A model generated the notes under the pieces. The model was given only the letters and a program-made list of their open reading frames with translations, was not told the origin of the DNA and made no database searches. From Bacillota bacterium (GTDB taxonomy: Bacteria; Bacillota; UBA4882; UBA10575), in assembly GCA_012727895.1 (NCBI GenBank), contig JAAYGG010000088.1, forward strand, positions 1 through 34,477: a stretch of DNA of 34,477 nt, given 5' to 3'. Below are positions 14,718-22,440 of the stretch, one piece after another (position 1 is the stretch's first letter; every line of letters begins with the position of its first letter). The position numbers and the translations under genes are program-made.

Positions 14718-15376
14718 CCGTTACCGCCTCCTTCCCCTAATCTCTCGAGAGCGATGGTTAACAACAGTTCCTGAATCTCCTGGACCGGTTTGCCCTGGCA
14801 CCGGAGGACTTTTATCCGGTCCGGCGCCGCTTCCGCCAGTTTCAGATATCCCTGTTGCACCTTTTCCAGAAAAGCGCGGCCCCTGGCTTCAATCCGGTCC
14901 CCGCCCCTTGCCGGGTCCCGCTGCCGGATCCTCCGCCATACCTCTTCTGTTTCCAGGTGAAAAAGAAAGGTAAGATCGGGCGCCAGGCCGCCGGCGGCAA
15001 TCCGGTTGATCTCCGTAATCTCTTCCAGGTCCAGTTCTAACCCGTACCCCTGGTAAGCCAGGGTTGAGTCGGAAAACCGCTCGCAGATAACAACCATTCC
15101 CGCAGCCAGCGCCGGGCCGATGATCTTCGCCACATGCTGGGCCCGGGCAGCTGCATACAAGAGGAGTTCAGCAAGGGGAACGGGTTTTTCCTCCCCCAAC
15201 TCCAGGAGCATCGTCCGGATCCTCTCGGCCAGGAGAGTTCCCCCCGGCTCCCGGGTCAAAAGGACCGCAAGCCCTCGTTTTTTCAAGTTCCCGGCCAGGA
15301 GTTTTGCTTGTGTGGTCTTTCCGGTCCCGTCAATACCTTCCAAGGTGATAAAAAAACCCTTTTTACCCTGGTACAA
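14714..15376 (-). CDS. tmk: thymidylate kinase
   Basis: 220 residues. Tmk phosphorylates dTMP to dTDP in the cytoplasm for DNA synthesis. The P-loop GIDGTGKT (14-21), the LTREPGGT segment, the CERFSDSTLAYQGYG block that contacts dTMP, and a LID region IRQRDPARGGDRIEARG are all visible; the DRxE in the LID is typical. The start is a TTG at 15376: an in-frame TAG lies close upstream and no ATG or GTG is available, and GAGGG stands at a fair distance. It lies 37 bp after the decarboxylase-like gene and overlaps darA at its end. This is the Bacillus order (yaaO-tmk-yaaQ-yaaR-holB). Confidence 0.95.
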   Translation of the reverse strand: MYQGKKGFFITLEGIDGTGKTTQAKLLAGNLKKRGLAVLLTREPGGTLLAERIRTMLLELGEEKPVPLAELLLYAAARAQHVAKIIGPALAAGMVVICERFSDSTLAYQGYGLELDLEEITEINRIAAGGLAPDLTFLFHLETEEVWRRIRQRDPARGGDRIEARGRAFLEKVQQGYLKLAEAAPDRIKVLRCQGKPVQEIQELLLTIALERLGEGGGNG

Positions 15377-15413
15377 ACAACCACTACCCTCATTCTATTC
15401 TATTCCACGTCTT

Positions 15414-16964
15414 TCAGAGATTCGACAATTCTTTTCCTATTTCCTCTTTTCCCGAACTGCAAAAGGGGCCTTTACCGTTCCCCGCTCCTTCTTCATCCGC
15501 CACTACCCGGACCAGATCCCCTTCCAGCCCGCGCAGCCAGCCGCCGGCCGCCCGGAAGGCCAATGCCCACTCCACCATGGCCCCGGTTATTCTTTCCCCT
15601 GGGGTCCAGAGAGGAATCCCCGGCGGGTAGGCCGCCACCCACCCGGCGGCCACCCTGCCTGCAGCCGCCCGCAACGGGACCCGGGCGGCGACGGCGGAAA
15701 CAGCCTCCCGGGGAGGTAAAAGCGGTTCCCCGCCGGAAAAAGGCGGTGGCGCCGTTTTTTCGTCTCCTCCCGGGCCGCGGGTACCCGCCAAAGCCCGGCA
15801 GGCTTTGAGGAGTCCCCTTATTTCCCGGGGCTTTTGCGCCGGGGAAATGATTAAATACAAGTTGTGGAGGTCGGCATATTCCACCTGAACCCGGTATTCT
15901 TCCCGCAAGACCTTTTCCGCGGCATACCCCGGCCATCCCGCCGGCGCCAGGGAAAAGGCCACCTTCAACGGGTCCAGATGATACCCCTTGGGCAATTCTT
16001 CACCGGTCAGGACCTTAACCCCGGGGAGATTGGCCAGTTCGTTCCGGATTTTTTCGCCATAGGCCGCGGCCCGGGCAAATAACTCCCGCCCATGCAGATA
16101 AAGGTGGCGCCGGGTGGAATCCAATGAAGCCAGGAGAATATAGGAGGGGCTGGTGGAACCGGTCAAGGAGAGGGCCTGCTCAACCCGGCCGGCGGGGATT
16201 TTCTCCGATCCCAGGTGGAGCAGGCCGGTCTGGGTCAAGGAGCCCATAAGCTTATGCGTACCCCAGACCCAAAGATCGGCGCCAACAGCGGAGGCCTCCA
16301 CTTCCCGGCCCAGGTAACGCAAGTGCCCGCCGTGGGCCTCATCCACCAGCAGGGGAAGGCCGGCGGTTCTGGCGGCTGCCGCGACCCCGGCCAGCGGGCC
16401 GTAAATCCCCTGGTAACCCGGGTTGGTGACGAAGAGGGCAACCGCATCCGGGTGGCGCCGGAGAGCTTCTTCGATGGTGGTGGGGGATGGCAACGCGGGG
16501 TGGCCGTCAATCCACCGGGGAGGAATGAAAACCGGCAGTAACCCGGAGAGAACCAGGCCGTTGATGACAGAAAGATGGCAATTCCGGGCGATTAAAATCT
16601 TCGCTCCCGGCCGCCCCACGGACAAGAGGGCGGCAAGGATCCCGCTGCTGGCCCCGTTGACCAGAAAATAACTGCGGCGGGCGTCGAAAGCCCGGGCGGC
16701 CAGTTCTTCCGCGGCCCGCCAGAAAAAATCCAGATCCCGGCCGCAGGCCACTTCCGGTAACTCGGTCAAATCCAAGGGAAAAAGGTCCTTCCCCTTCCTG
16801 CGCCAAACCCGTTCCGTAAAGCCGCCTCCCCTGTGGCCGGGCATGTGAAAAGGAAGCATCCGCCTTTTCCCGTAGGCCAAAAGGGCCTCCAGTAACGGGG
16901 CGTCTTTTTGGGTGAAGTTCTCCGCCTGTGGTGTACATCTACTGAACGGTAACCGGTTTCTCAT
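15414..16964 (-). CDS. Orn/Lys/Arg decarboxylase family protein (YaaO-like)
   Basis: 516 residues, a fold-type I pyridoxal-phosphate enzyme. The major domain has the family N-terminus PFHMPGHRGG, VNGASSGILAALL (phosphate site), NCHLSVINGLVLSG, the cofactor-contacting DEAHGGH (208-214) and the Schiff-base lysine in WGTHKLMGSLTQTG (K238). The C-terminal domain includes AAYPPGIPLWTPGE, as in arginine/lysine decarboxylases. Its position before tmk matches Bacillus yaaO. The substrate cannot be told: arginine, lysine or ornithine are all possible, giving polyamines. Residues 405-430 (GPGGDEKTAPPPFSGGE) look like a linker. The ATG at 16964 has no clear ribosome binding site nearby, which is unusual here; the true start could differ by a few codons. 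Confidence 0.86.
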   Translation of the reverse strand: MRNRLPFSRCTPQAENFTQKDAPLLEALLAYGKRRMLPFHMPGHRGGGFTERVWRRKGKDLFPLDLTELPEVACGRDLDFFWRAAEELAARAFDARRSYFLVNGASSGILAALLSVGRPGAKILIARNCHLSVINGLVLSGLLPVFIPPRWIDGHPALPSPTTIEEALRRHPDAVALFVTNPGYQGIYGPLAGVAAAARTAGLPLLVDEAHGGHLRYLGREVEASAVGADLWVWGTHKLMGSLTQTGLLHLGSEKIPAGRVEQALSLTGSTSPSYILLASLDSTRRHLYLHGRELFARAAAYGEKIRNELANLPGVKVLTGEELPKGYHLDPLKVAFSLAPAGWPGYAAEKVLREEYRVQVEYADLHNLYLIISPAQKPREIRGLLKACRALAGTRGPGGDEKTAPPPFSGGEPLLPPREAVSAVAARVPLRAAAGRVAAGWVAAYPPGIPLWTPGERITGAMVEWALAFRAAGGWLRGLEGDLVRVVADEEGAGNGKGPFCSSGKEEIGKELSNL

Positions 16965-17045
16965 AAGAAGGATTTCGACAGGTCTCTTTCGCTTCCTTTT
17001 TTAAAAAGGATATTAATACAAACACTTAATATAAATATAAACCAA

Positions 17046-17086
17046 TAAAAACCCGCTCCCCGCCCACGACGGGCAGGGGAGCGGGT
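17046..17086 (-). terminator. strong intrinsic terminator of sppA
   Basis: On minus, a 15-bp GC-rich stem (17071-17086 with 17051-17065, one bulged base) with a 5-nt loop is followed by five T (17046-17050). It stands about 55 bp after the sppA-like stop and insulates it from the decarboxylase-tmk run. The stretch 16985-17050 downstream is AT-rich and probably carries the promoter of that run, but no clear boxes can be assigned. Confidence 0.92.
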
Positions 17087-17141
17087 ACCAGCTTCAACCC
17101 GGAGAGATGGCAGGCTCATGCCCTCACATGACAGAGACGGG

Positions 17142-19562
17142 TCAGGGCAGGGTGAATTCCAAGGGCAACACTGGGAGCGGCTCCCCGTTATACCGGCTAC
17201 GGAACTGAACCGCTTCCAGTAACGGGTCTCTCTCCTTTTCCTCGATCCCGATCAACCGGGCCATAATCCCCCCTGTGCCAAACCAGCCCATTGCCGGGTA
17301 TTCAACTATTCTCACCCTTGCACCCGGGGAAAGGCCGGCTTTTTTCCTGGCCAGCCGTATGGCATCGGCAAGACCGCCAATCTCATCAACGAGCCCAATC
17401 TCCACACCGTCTTGACCCGACCAGACCCGCCCCTGGGCATAGGTTTCTATTTCCTCGTATTCCATACCCCTGCCTTCCGCCGCTTTCCGCAGGAATTCCT
17501 CATACACAGCGGCGCTTCTGGCTTTGAGGATCTCATATTCATCTTCCCGCAGGGGCCTGTCGGCCAGATGGATATTGACCAGGGGCAGCTGAATTCCAAA
17601 GCCAAAATCGGCAAAATGCCCCCGTTTGACCAGGTCGGTGCTTAAGCCAATCTTATCTTTGAAGCCCTTATCGTAAAACCACGAGCTGATGACGCCAATT
17701 GAGCCGGTAATGGTTTGCGGGGCGGCAAAGATGGTCTCCCCGTACATGGAGAGCCAGTACCCGCCGGAAGCGGCGACATCCCCCTGGCTGACAATGACCG
17801 GTTTTTTCTCACCCGCTTCGCGCAAAGCCTCGGCGACAATGTCGGCGGCCAGCGGGTCGCCGCCGGGCGAATCCACCCGGAAGACAATGGCTTTCACCCG
17901 CCGGTTCTCCCCGGCCTGCCAGATCTCATGGGCAAGGCGGCGGGCGCCAATCCCCATATCCAAATCACAGGCGCCAAGGGCGTAGATAACAGCAATCTGC
18001 GGCGGCTCGCCCCAATAATCATCGAACGGTTCGTTCCGCACGGGTATTGCGGAAGGGGTAATCAGGGGCTGCTTCTTCCCTTCAACTTCCTCGATGTGCT
18101 CATAGATCTTGTCCCAGCGCCCGACCGCATCCACCAGGTTATATTCGAGAGCCTTGTCCGGGCTGATAAAGCCCACCTTATTCACGAGTTGTTCGTAGTC
18201 GGCTTCCGGGATCTCCCTGGCGGCCATGATATCCGCCCGTACCAGTTCATAAGAGACATCGGCCAACCGCTGGTACTGTTCACGGTCGGCCGCGCTCATC
18301 TCCTCCCGGGTAAACGTCTCCGCGGCCGATTTGTAAGTGGAGAACCGGATCTCTTCCACCCCGATGCCAAGTTTCTCCAGCATCCCCTTGACATATCCCC
18401 GGCCGTACGCAAATCCGGTCAGTTGCACAACGCCTTGCGGATCCATAACAATATAATCGGCCACAGAAGCCAGGTGATAAGTGGTGATCCCGCACCGGTC
18501 GATATAAACCAGCACGGGCTTGCCGGTCTTTTGAAATTCGTGGAGTCTTTCCCGGATCTCCCATTGCATCACCGGCGAGGCATACATCCCCGAAAGGTTC
18601 AGGGCAATCCCGCTGATGGTCGGGTCCCGTTCCGCATCGGCAATTGCCTGCAAGACACCTTGTAACGTATTGGAGTAATCATAAAAACCGTACCGCCGGT
18701 ACCCCAGGTTGCCCCCTAGATCCAGGTAGAGATAGTTTTTACCCCGGCGTGCATAACGGTCACTAAGCGTCCGGTCGTATGCCCCGAACCGGATCCCGTG
18801 CGTGGTGGTGGCAGTCCCGTCGAACTCCGGGGTGGACCTGACCTGCTGGGTGTAGCCGAAACGGCCCAGGCTCAAGGAGGCCCCCACCGTCCAAATCTCT
18901 TCCTGAAATTGCCCGGTGAAGCGCAGGCCGGGAAGGCCCTCATAAATAAAGCCCACAGCCCAGCGGCCCTCCCCGGGGCTTTCACCTTTATCCATCCGTA
19001 AACCGGTGAAAACTGTTAACGTCTCATTGCCCCTTGGGCGCAGGGCCAAATCGACAGCGAGTTGCTGTTCCCCCCTGTATATACCCTGGTACCCCGTGGC
19101 GCCAAAGGAAAACCACCGGGTGGGGCGGGCCAAAAAACCCACTGTCAACAGGCGGTCACGGGCAAAGAGTTCCGTATCCCCCCGGGACCAGCCGTAACCC
19201 AACCCCAGGGCAAAAGACTTGTCCCCGATAGCCGTGGAAAGCCGGTAATCAATGACGGATCCGGCTGTAGTCCCTTCGCGAACCATCCCAAAACCGAGCT
19301 GGGGAAGGGCCCCAAAAAAGCCCCACTTCTGAAGTTTGCCGGCGGTGTTTTCCTGGTTGGACCAGGTAAAATAGAAATCGGGCTGGTGCAGATAGATCAG
19401 GGCCGCCGGGTTATCATAGCCATACAACCCGTATTGATAAGCGCCGCCGGTTGCCGGTGCCAAATCATGGTGCAGGGGAAGGGCCGCCTGAAGAGAGGCG
19501 GGCGCCAGCAAAAAAATCAGCACAAAAAAAATAAAAAAAATGCCTTTTACCCCTTTTCCCAT
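17142..19562 (-). CDS. sppA: SppA-type protease fused to N-terminal barrel-like domain
   Basis: 806 residues. The C-terminal ~530 residues are a tandem (67K-type) SppA peptidase, which degrades cleaved signal peptides and other membrane-associated peptides. The catalytic pair is intact: Lys411 in YKSAAETFTREEMS and Ser599 in GDVAASGGYW, with SPGGD at 565-569 and TGSIGV following. The N-terminus is a signal peptide (to about residue 26). Residues ~27-270 are not part of ordinary SppA: they have a GYDNPAAL motif (48-55), like the NPAAL/NPAGL found near the start of FadL/PorV-type barrels, then repeated short alternating strands rich in Gly, Tyr, Phe and Trp. This suggests an outer-membrane barrel that holds the protease on the periplasmic side. 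It has a strong promoter and terminator of its own. The peptidase call is firm, the barrel is inference. Confidence 0.88.
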   Translation of the reverse strand: MGKGVKGIFFIFFVLIFLLAPASLQAALPLHHDLAPATGGAYQYGLYGYDNPAALIYLHQPDFYFTWSNQENTAGKLQKWGFFGALPQLGFGMVREGTTAGSVIDYRLSTAIGDKSFALGLGYGWSRGDTELFARDRLLTVGFLARPTRWFSFGATGYQGIYRGEQQLAVDLALRPRGNETLTVFTGLRMDKGESPGEGRWAVGFIYEGLPGLRFTGQFQEEIWTVGASLSLGRFGYTQQVRSTPEFDGTATTTHGIRFGAYDRTLSDRYARRGKNYLYLDLGGNLGYRRYGFYDYSNTLQGVLQAIADAERDPTISGIALNLSGMYASPVMQWEIRERLHEFQKTGKPVLVYIDRCGITTYHLASVADYIVMDPQGVVQLTGFAYGRGYVKGMLEKLGIGVEEIRFSTYKSAAETFTREEMSAADREQYQRLADVSYELVRADIMAAREIPEADYEQLVNKVGFISPDKALEYNLVDAVGRWDKIYEHIEEVEGKKQPLITPSAIPVRNEPFDDYWGEPPQIAVIYALGACDLDMGIGARRLAHEIWQAGENRRVKAIVFRVDSPGGDPLAADIVAEALREAGEKKPVIVSQGDVAASGGYWLSMYGETIFAAPQTITGSIGVISSWFYDKGFKDKIGLSTDLVKRGHFADFGFGIQLPLVNIHLADRPLREDEYEILKARSAAVYEEFLRKAAEGRGMEYEEIETYAQGRVWSGQDGVEIGLVDEIGGLADAIRLARKKAGLSPGARVRIVEYPAMGWFGTGGIMARLIGIEEKERDPLLEAVQFRSRYNGEPLPVLPLEFTLP

Positions 19563-19635
19563 ATGGTTTTTTCACTCCTTTTCCCCGTAAAAACCAGGTT
19601 TAAAAGGGCAGTTTCTCCTTTACTTAGTTGTGATA

Positions 19636-19664
19636 AGCATAACAAAAAACCCCATTTTTGTCAA
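19636..19664 (-). promoter_or_regulatory. near-consensus sigma-A promoter of sppA
   Basis: TTGACA (19659-19664), a 17-bp spacer and TATGCT (19636-19641) on minus. The -35 box begins one base after the stop codon of the DUF2508 gene. The predicted leader is about 65-70 nt and ends in an AAAGGAGTG ribosome binding site. This is the best promoter in the window. Confidence 0.88.
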
Positions 19665-19665
19665 T

Positions 19666-19950
19666 TTAAAATTTAGAGTTTGCAAAGAACTTCTCCTGGA
19701 AAAGCCCGTCTTCCCGTGCTCTCCGCAGGAGATAGATATACCTTTTTTCCGCCGCCTCCATCGTATAGATGGCGTGATCGATCAGGTCCGGATCCGTAAC
19801 GGCATTAAAATAATCCCTGGCCGCCAGCCAGTCCCGTTTGGCCTCCTCAATCAAGCCAAACTGTTTTTCCAGTAAAACAGTGGCCGGCCTTTTCCTCCCG
19901 TCGCCGTTGAGTTGGGTGATTATCCGGGCCAAAATCCGGGTAAATGGCAT
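19666..19950 (-). CDS. DUF2508 (YaaL-like) family protein
   Basis: 94 residues, soluble and helical. The block EAKRDWLAARDYFNAVTDPDLIDHAIYTMEAAEKRYIYLLRRAR is characteristic of DUF2508, small proteins usually found between recR and bofA in spore formers (Bacillus yaaL). Here it stands apart from those genes, downstream of the DOMON-like protein and upstream of sppA. The N-terminus MPFTRILARIITQLNGDGRK is basic and amphipathic. The ribosome binding site GGGAGGGAG precedes the ATG at 19950, but lies inside one arm of a perfect hairpin (19956-19989). Function is unknown in the family. Confidence 0.85.
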   Translation of the reverse strand: MPFTRILARIITQLNGDGRKRPATVLLEKQFGLIEEAKRDWLAARDYFNAVTDPDLIDHAIYTMEAAEKRYIYLLRRAREDGLFQEKFFANSKF

Positions 19951-19955
19951 TTTTC

Positions 19956-19989
19956 TCCCTCCCGGGGTTATTATTGCACCCGGGAGGGA
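19956..19989 (-). promoter_or_regulatory. hairpin covering the DUF2508 ribosome binding site
   Basis: Perfect 11-bp inverted repeat (19979-19989 and 19956-19966) with a 12-nt AT-rich loop. On minus the second arm contains the GGGAGGGA Shine-Dalgarno sequence about 5 nt before the ATG. No T-run follows on either strand, so it is not a classic terminator; it may limit translation or protect the message end. Confidence 0.6.
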
Positions 19990-20003
19990 AAATCTATACC
20001 TCT

Positions 20004-21008
20004 TTAATTTCTTTTCTTTTGGTACCAGAAAATGCTGAAAACCGGTTTTTTACGGAGAAGGAGCCAAAGGGCCACCCCAACCCCAATAAGGGGCAAAAGG
20101 AGCCAGGGCTGCCAAGAGTCCCATTTCCTCCCCGTCCCCACCGGGTACAAACAGGCCATTTGCCCGCCGGGCAACACCTGCAACTGCTTCTCCTGGGCGT
20201 ACCTGCCGCCGGCCGGGGCCAGCAAATCAAGGACCCGCGGGACGTTTTCCTCCCCGGAACCGCCACCGAAGAACCACTCATCCGCCTCTTTTTTGATCTC
20301 CCGGAAAAAGCCCGGGCCAAACCCGTCATAAGAGCCGGTAAAAACATAATACCGCCAGTTGGCTTTGGGGGTCCCGATAAGCCGCTTTGGCACCGCCAGC
20401 CGGATCAGGTCCTCCGCCTGGAGATAGGCGGCGGTGATTGCCGTCTCCTGTAACCTCCCGGTCGTATCCCGGTGATAAACGGCACTGTTCTCCCAGCCGA
20501 CCCCGGTAAGGGCAAATTCCCACCGGTGCCGGGGAGAAAAGACCACCCGTGGTCCTTCGTTTACCGGTTCACTGTTGGTGCCGTTCCCGGTGGCAATATA
20601 GATATGGATCACCGGGTGAATAAAACCCTCCGGCGCCACCCAGGGGTTGGTGACGTTCTTGATCTTCACATCAAAGTAAATCTCTTCCCCCCGGCGGTCA
20701 CTCCAAACCCGGAAGGCCAAAAGGTCGAAGAGGCCTTCATAAGGAGCAAACGCCGGGTCACTGGGGTAAATATAGCTTCCCGGGCCGTAATCGTCCCCCT
20801 CCGGGTCCTCGGCATAAAAATGGACTGTCACATCGTCATTGGGCCGGGCGCCGGCAGCCGACGCACCGGATGGGCTGACCACCGGACTCCTCGTACCGGG
20901 CAGATTGCTCCCGCCCGCCGGAGCCGGGCAAAAGGCGAGCACCAGCCAAAAGGTGACTACCGGCCAGAAAAATAGGGGACAAACCCCCCATGCGCGCAGG
21001 AAACGCAT
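20004..21008 (-). CDS. exported anchored protein with glucodextranase-C/DOMON-like domain
   Basis: 334 residues. A signal peptide or N-terminal anchor (FLRAWGVCPLFFWPVVTFWLVLAFCPAPAGG) is followed by one beta-rich domain and a C-terminal membrane helix WLLLPLIGVGVALWLLL with a basic tail. The domain starts with DPEGDDYGPGSYIYPSDPAFAP (~67-88), then DLLAFRVWSDRRGEEIYFDVKIKNVTNPW and HPVIHIYIATGN, which matches the C-terminal DOMON-like domain of glucodextranase and of bacterial amylopullulanases, where it probably binds sugars. No catalytic domain is present. I start it at the ATG at 21008 with AAGGAGG 8 nt upstream, not at 21080. The protein would face the outside, fixed to the cell membrane. 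It could be a sugar-binding or sensing component; the substrate is unknown. Confidence 0.72.
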   Translation of the reverse strand: MRFLRAWGVCPLFFWPVVTFWLVLAFCPAPAGGSNLPGTRSPVVSPSGASAAGARPNDDVTVHFYAEDPEGDDYGPGSYIYPSDPAFAPYEGLFDLLAFRVWSDRRGEEIYFDVKIKNVTNPWVAPEGFIHPVIHIYIATGNGTNSEPVNEGPRVVFSPRHRWEFALTGVGWENSAVYHRDTTGRLQETAITAAYLQAEDLIRLAVPKRLIGTPKANWRYYVFTGSYDGFGPGFFREIKKEADEWFFGGGSGEENVPRVLDLLAPAGGRYAQEKQLQVLPGGQMACLYPVGTGRKWDSWQPWLLLPLIGVGVALWLLLRKKPVFSIFWYQKKRN

Positions 21009-21154
21009 CCTCCTCCCCTCCTTCTTCTCCAGATCTACGCCGGGAGGAAAGGAAGTATGCTTTGGGGTTAATTTCCCCAATCTTTTGGCAGACTAATATA
21101 GCATTTGGGAAGAAGCTGTAACAAAAGAAAATCCAAAGAAGGCAGGGTGGGAAG

Positions 21155-22366
21155 ATGGAAAAAAGCCTTAAGCCAACGATTGGGATCCTCGCCACCGTTC
21201 CTTTTATCATGGTCCTCGGTAATTCCATGTTAATACCGGTTCTTCCGGCCATCCGGGAAAACCTCCGGGTCAGCCTCTGCCAAACCGCCTTCTTGATCAC
21301 GGCTTTTTCCATTCCCGCCGGGATCGTCATCCCCTTTGCCGGGGTCCTCTCCGATCATTGGGGGAGGAAAAAAATCATGGTCCCTGCCTTGCTTGTTTAT
21401 GGCGCCGGCGGGCTCCTGGCCGGCCTGGCCGCCATCTTCGCCAAGGAAGCGGCCTATCCCTACCTCTTGGGCGCCCGGATCATCCAGGGGATCGGGGCGG
21501 GCGGGACCTACCAGTTGGCCATGGCCCTGGCCGGCGACCTCATCCAGGGGAAAGAGCGAATACAAGTGCTGGGTCTGCTGGAAGCCGGAAACGGCTTGGG
21601 GAAGGTGGTCAGTCCCCTGGCCGGGGCCGCCGTCGCCCTGATTTCCTGGTATGCCCCGTTCTTTGTCTACGGGATCTTGGCCTTCCCGGTGGCCCTTGCC
21701 GTCTTCCTGATAGCCAAGGAACCGCCGGGGCGGCGCCAGGCGGCCTCCACCCAAGATTACCTAAAGAGCCTGCAGGGCGTCTTCCAGGCAAAAGGAGTTA
21801 ACCTGGCTATTATTTTTCTCGCCGGGATGGCCGTCCTCTTTGCCCTCTTCGGCCTCTTGAGCCTGGTTTCCGACCTGTTGGAAAAGGTCTATCACTACCG
21901 GGTCTTCCGCCGCGGGCTGGTTATCGCCCTGCCCGTCCTGGTCATGGCGGTCACTTCCTACCTTTGGGGAATAGCCCTGAAACGGGCCCCGGCCGGAGCC
22001 TTGAAATGGTCAATCCTTGGCGGGCTTTTTCTCATCGCCGCCGGGATCTTTTTCTTCCCGGTTCTTTCCGGGCTCTTCCTGAGTATAGCCGCCACAGTCC
22101 TGGTGGGCCTGGGAACCGGATTTGTCCTGCCAGCCCTGAATACCCTGGTCACTTCTGCTGTCCCCGGCAGTGAACGGGGGTTGATTACCTGCCTCTATGG
22201 TACCGTCCGTTTCTTCGGTGTCGCCGTCGGCCCGCCGGTCTTTGGTTTGCAACTTCCACAGCCGACCCTATTCTGGAGCATTGCCGCTTTGCTCCTGGCC
22301 GTTCTCCTCCTGGCCGCTTTTCTGGTTAACCCGGAAAAAACCCTCCCCGCCGCCATGACTAACTAA
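21155..22366 (+). CDS. MFS transporter (DHA1 drug/metabolite type)
   Basis: 403 residues with about twelve membrane helices. The motif between helices 2 and 3 reads GVLSDHWGRKKIM, the standard MFS motif A, and helix 4 has ARIIQGIGAGGTYQLAMALAGDLI, with the R-x-x-Q-G-x-G-A pattern of the DHA1 group of proton-coupled exporters. The helix-5 segment GLLEAGNGLGKVVSPLAGAAVA corresponds to the export-associated motif C. Export of a drug-like or metabolite compound is likely; the substrate cannot be read. The ATG at 21155 has a purine-rich site (GGGTGGGAAG). It is divergent from the DOMON-like gene, with about 145 bp between, and precedes dacA by 75 bp. Confidence 0.88.
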   Translation: MEKSLKPTIGILATVPFIMVLGNSMLIPVLPAIRENLRVSLCQTAFLITAFSIPAGIVIPFAGVLSDHWGRKKIMVPALLVYGAGGLLAGLAAIFAKEAAYPYLLGARIIQGIGAGGTYQLAMALAGDLIQGKERIQVLGLLEAGNGLGKVVSPLAGAAVALISWYAPFFVYGILAFPVALAVFLIAKEPPGRRQAASTQDYLKSLQGVFQAKGVNLAIIFLAGMAVLFALFGLLSLVSDLLEKVYHYRVFRRGLVIALPVLVMAVTSYLWGIALKRAPAGALKWSILGGLFLIAAGIFFFPVLSGLFLSIAATVLVGLGTGFVLPALNTLVTSAVPGSERGLITCLYGTVRFFGVAVGPPVFGLQLPQPTLFWSIAALLLAVLLLAAFLVNPEKTLPAAMTN

Positions 22367-22380
22367 ACCAGCGGGAAATA

Positions 22381-22406
22381 TGATAAAATACTTGTGATAA
22401 AATACT
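22381..22406 (+). promoter_or_regulatory. tandem extended -10 repeats before dacA
   Basis: A 12-bp sequence occurs twice in direct orientation with a 14-bp period (22381-22392 and 22395-22406). Each copy contains TGATAAAAT, close to the extended -10 promoter element. No matching -35 box is seen at 17 bp. They lie just after the MFS stop and about 35-50 bp before dacA. Confidence 0.5.
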
Positions 22407-22440
22407 ACTGTATGAAAGAAAAATAACCGGGGGGATCGAC

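Noticed and set aside
17715-18665. Long plus-strand open frame of 316 codons opposite sppA
   Set aside because: It lies wholly antisense to a gene with intact catalytic motifs, shows no family features and no ribosome binding site, and such shadow frames are common in GC-rich DNA.
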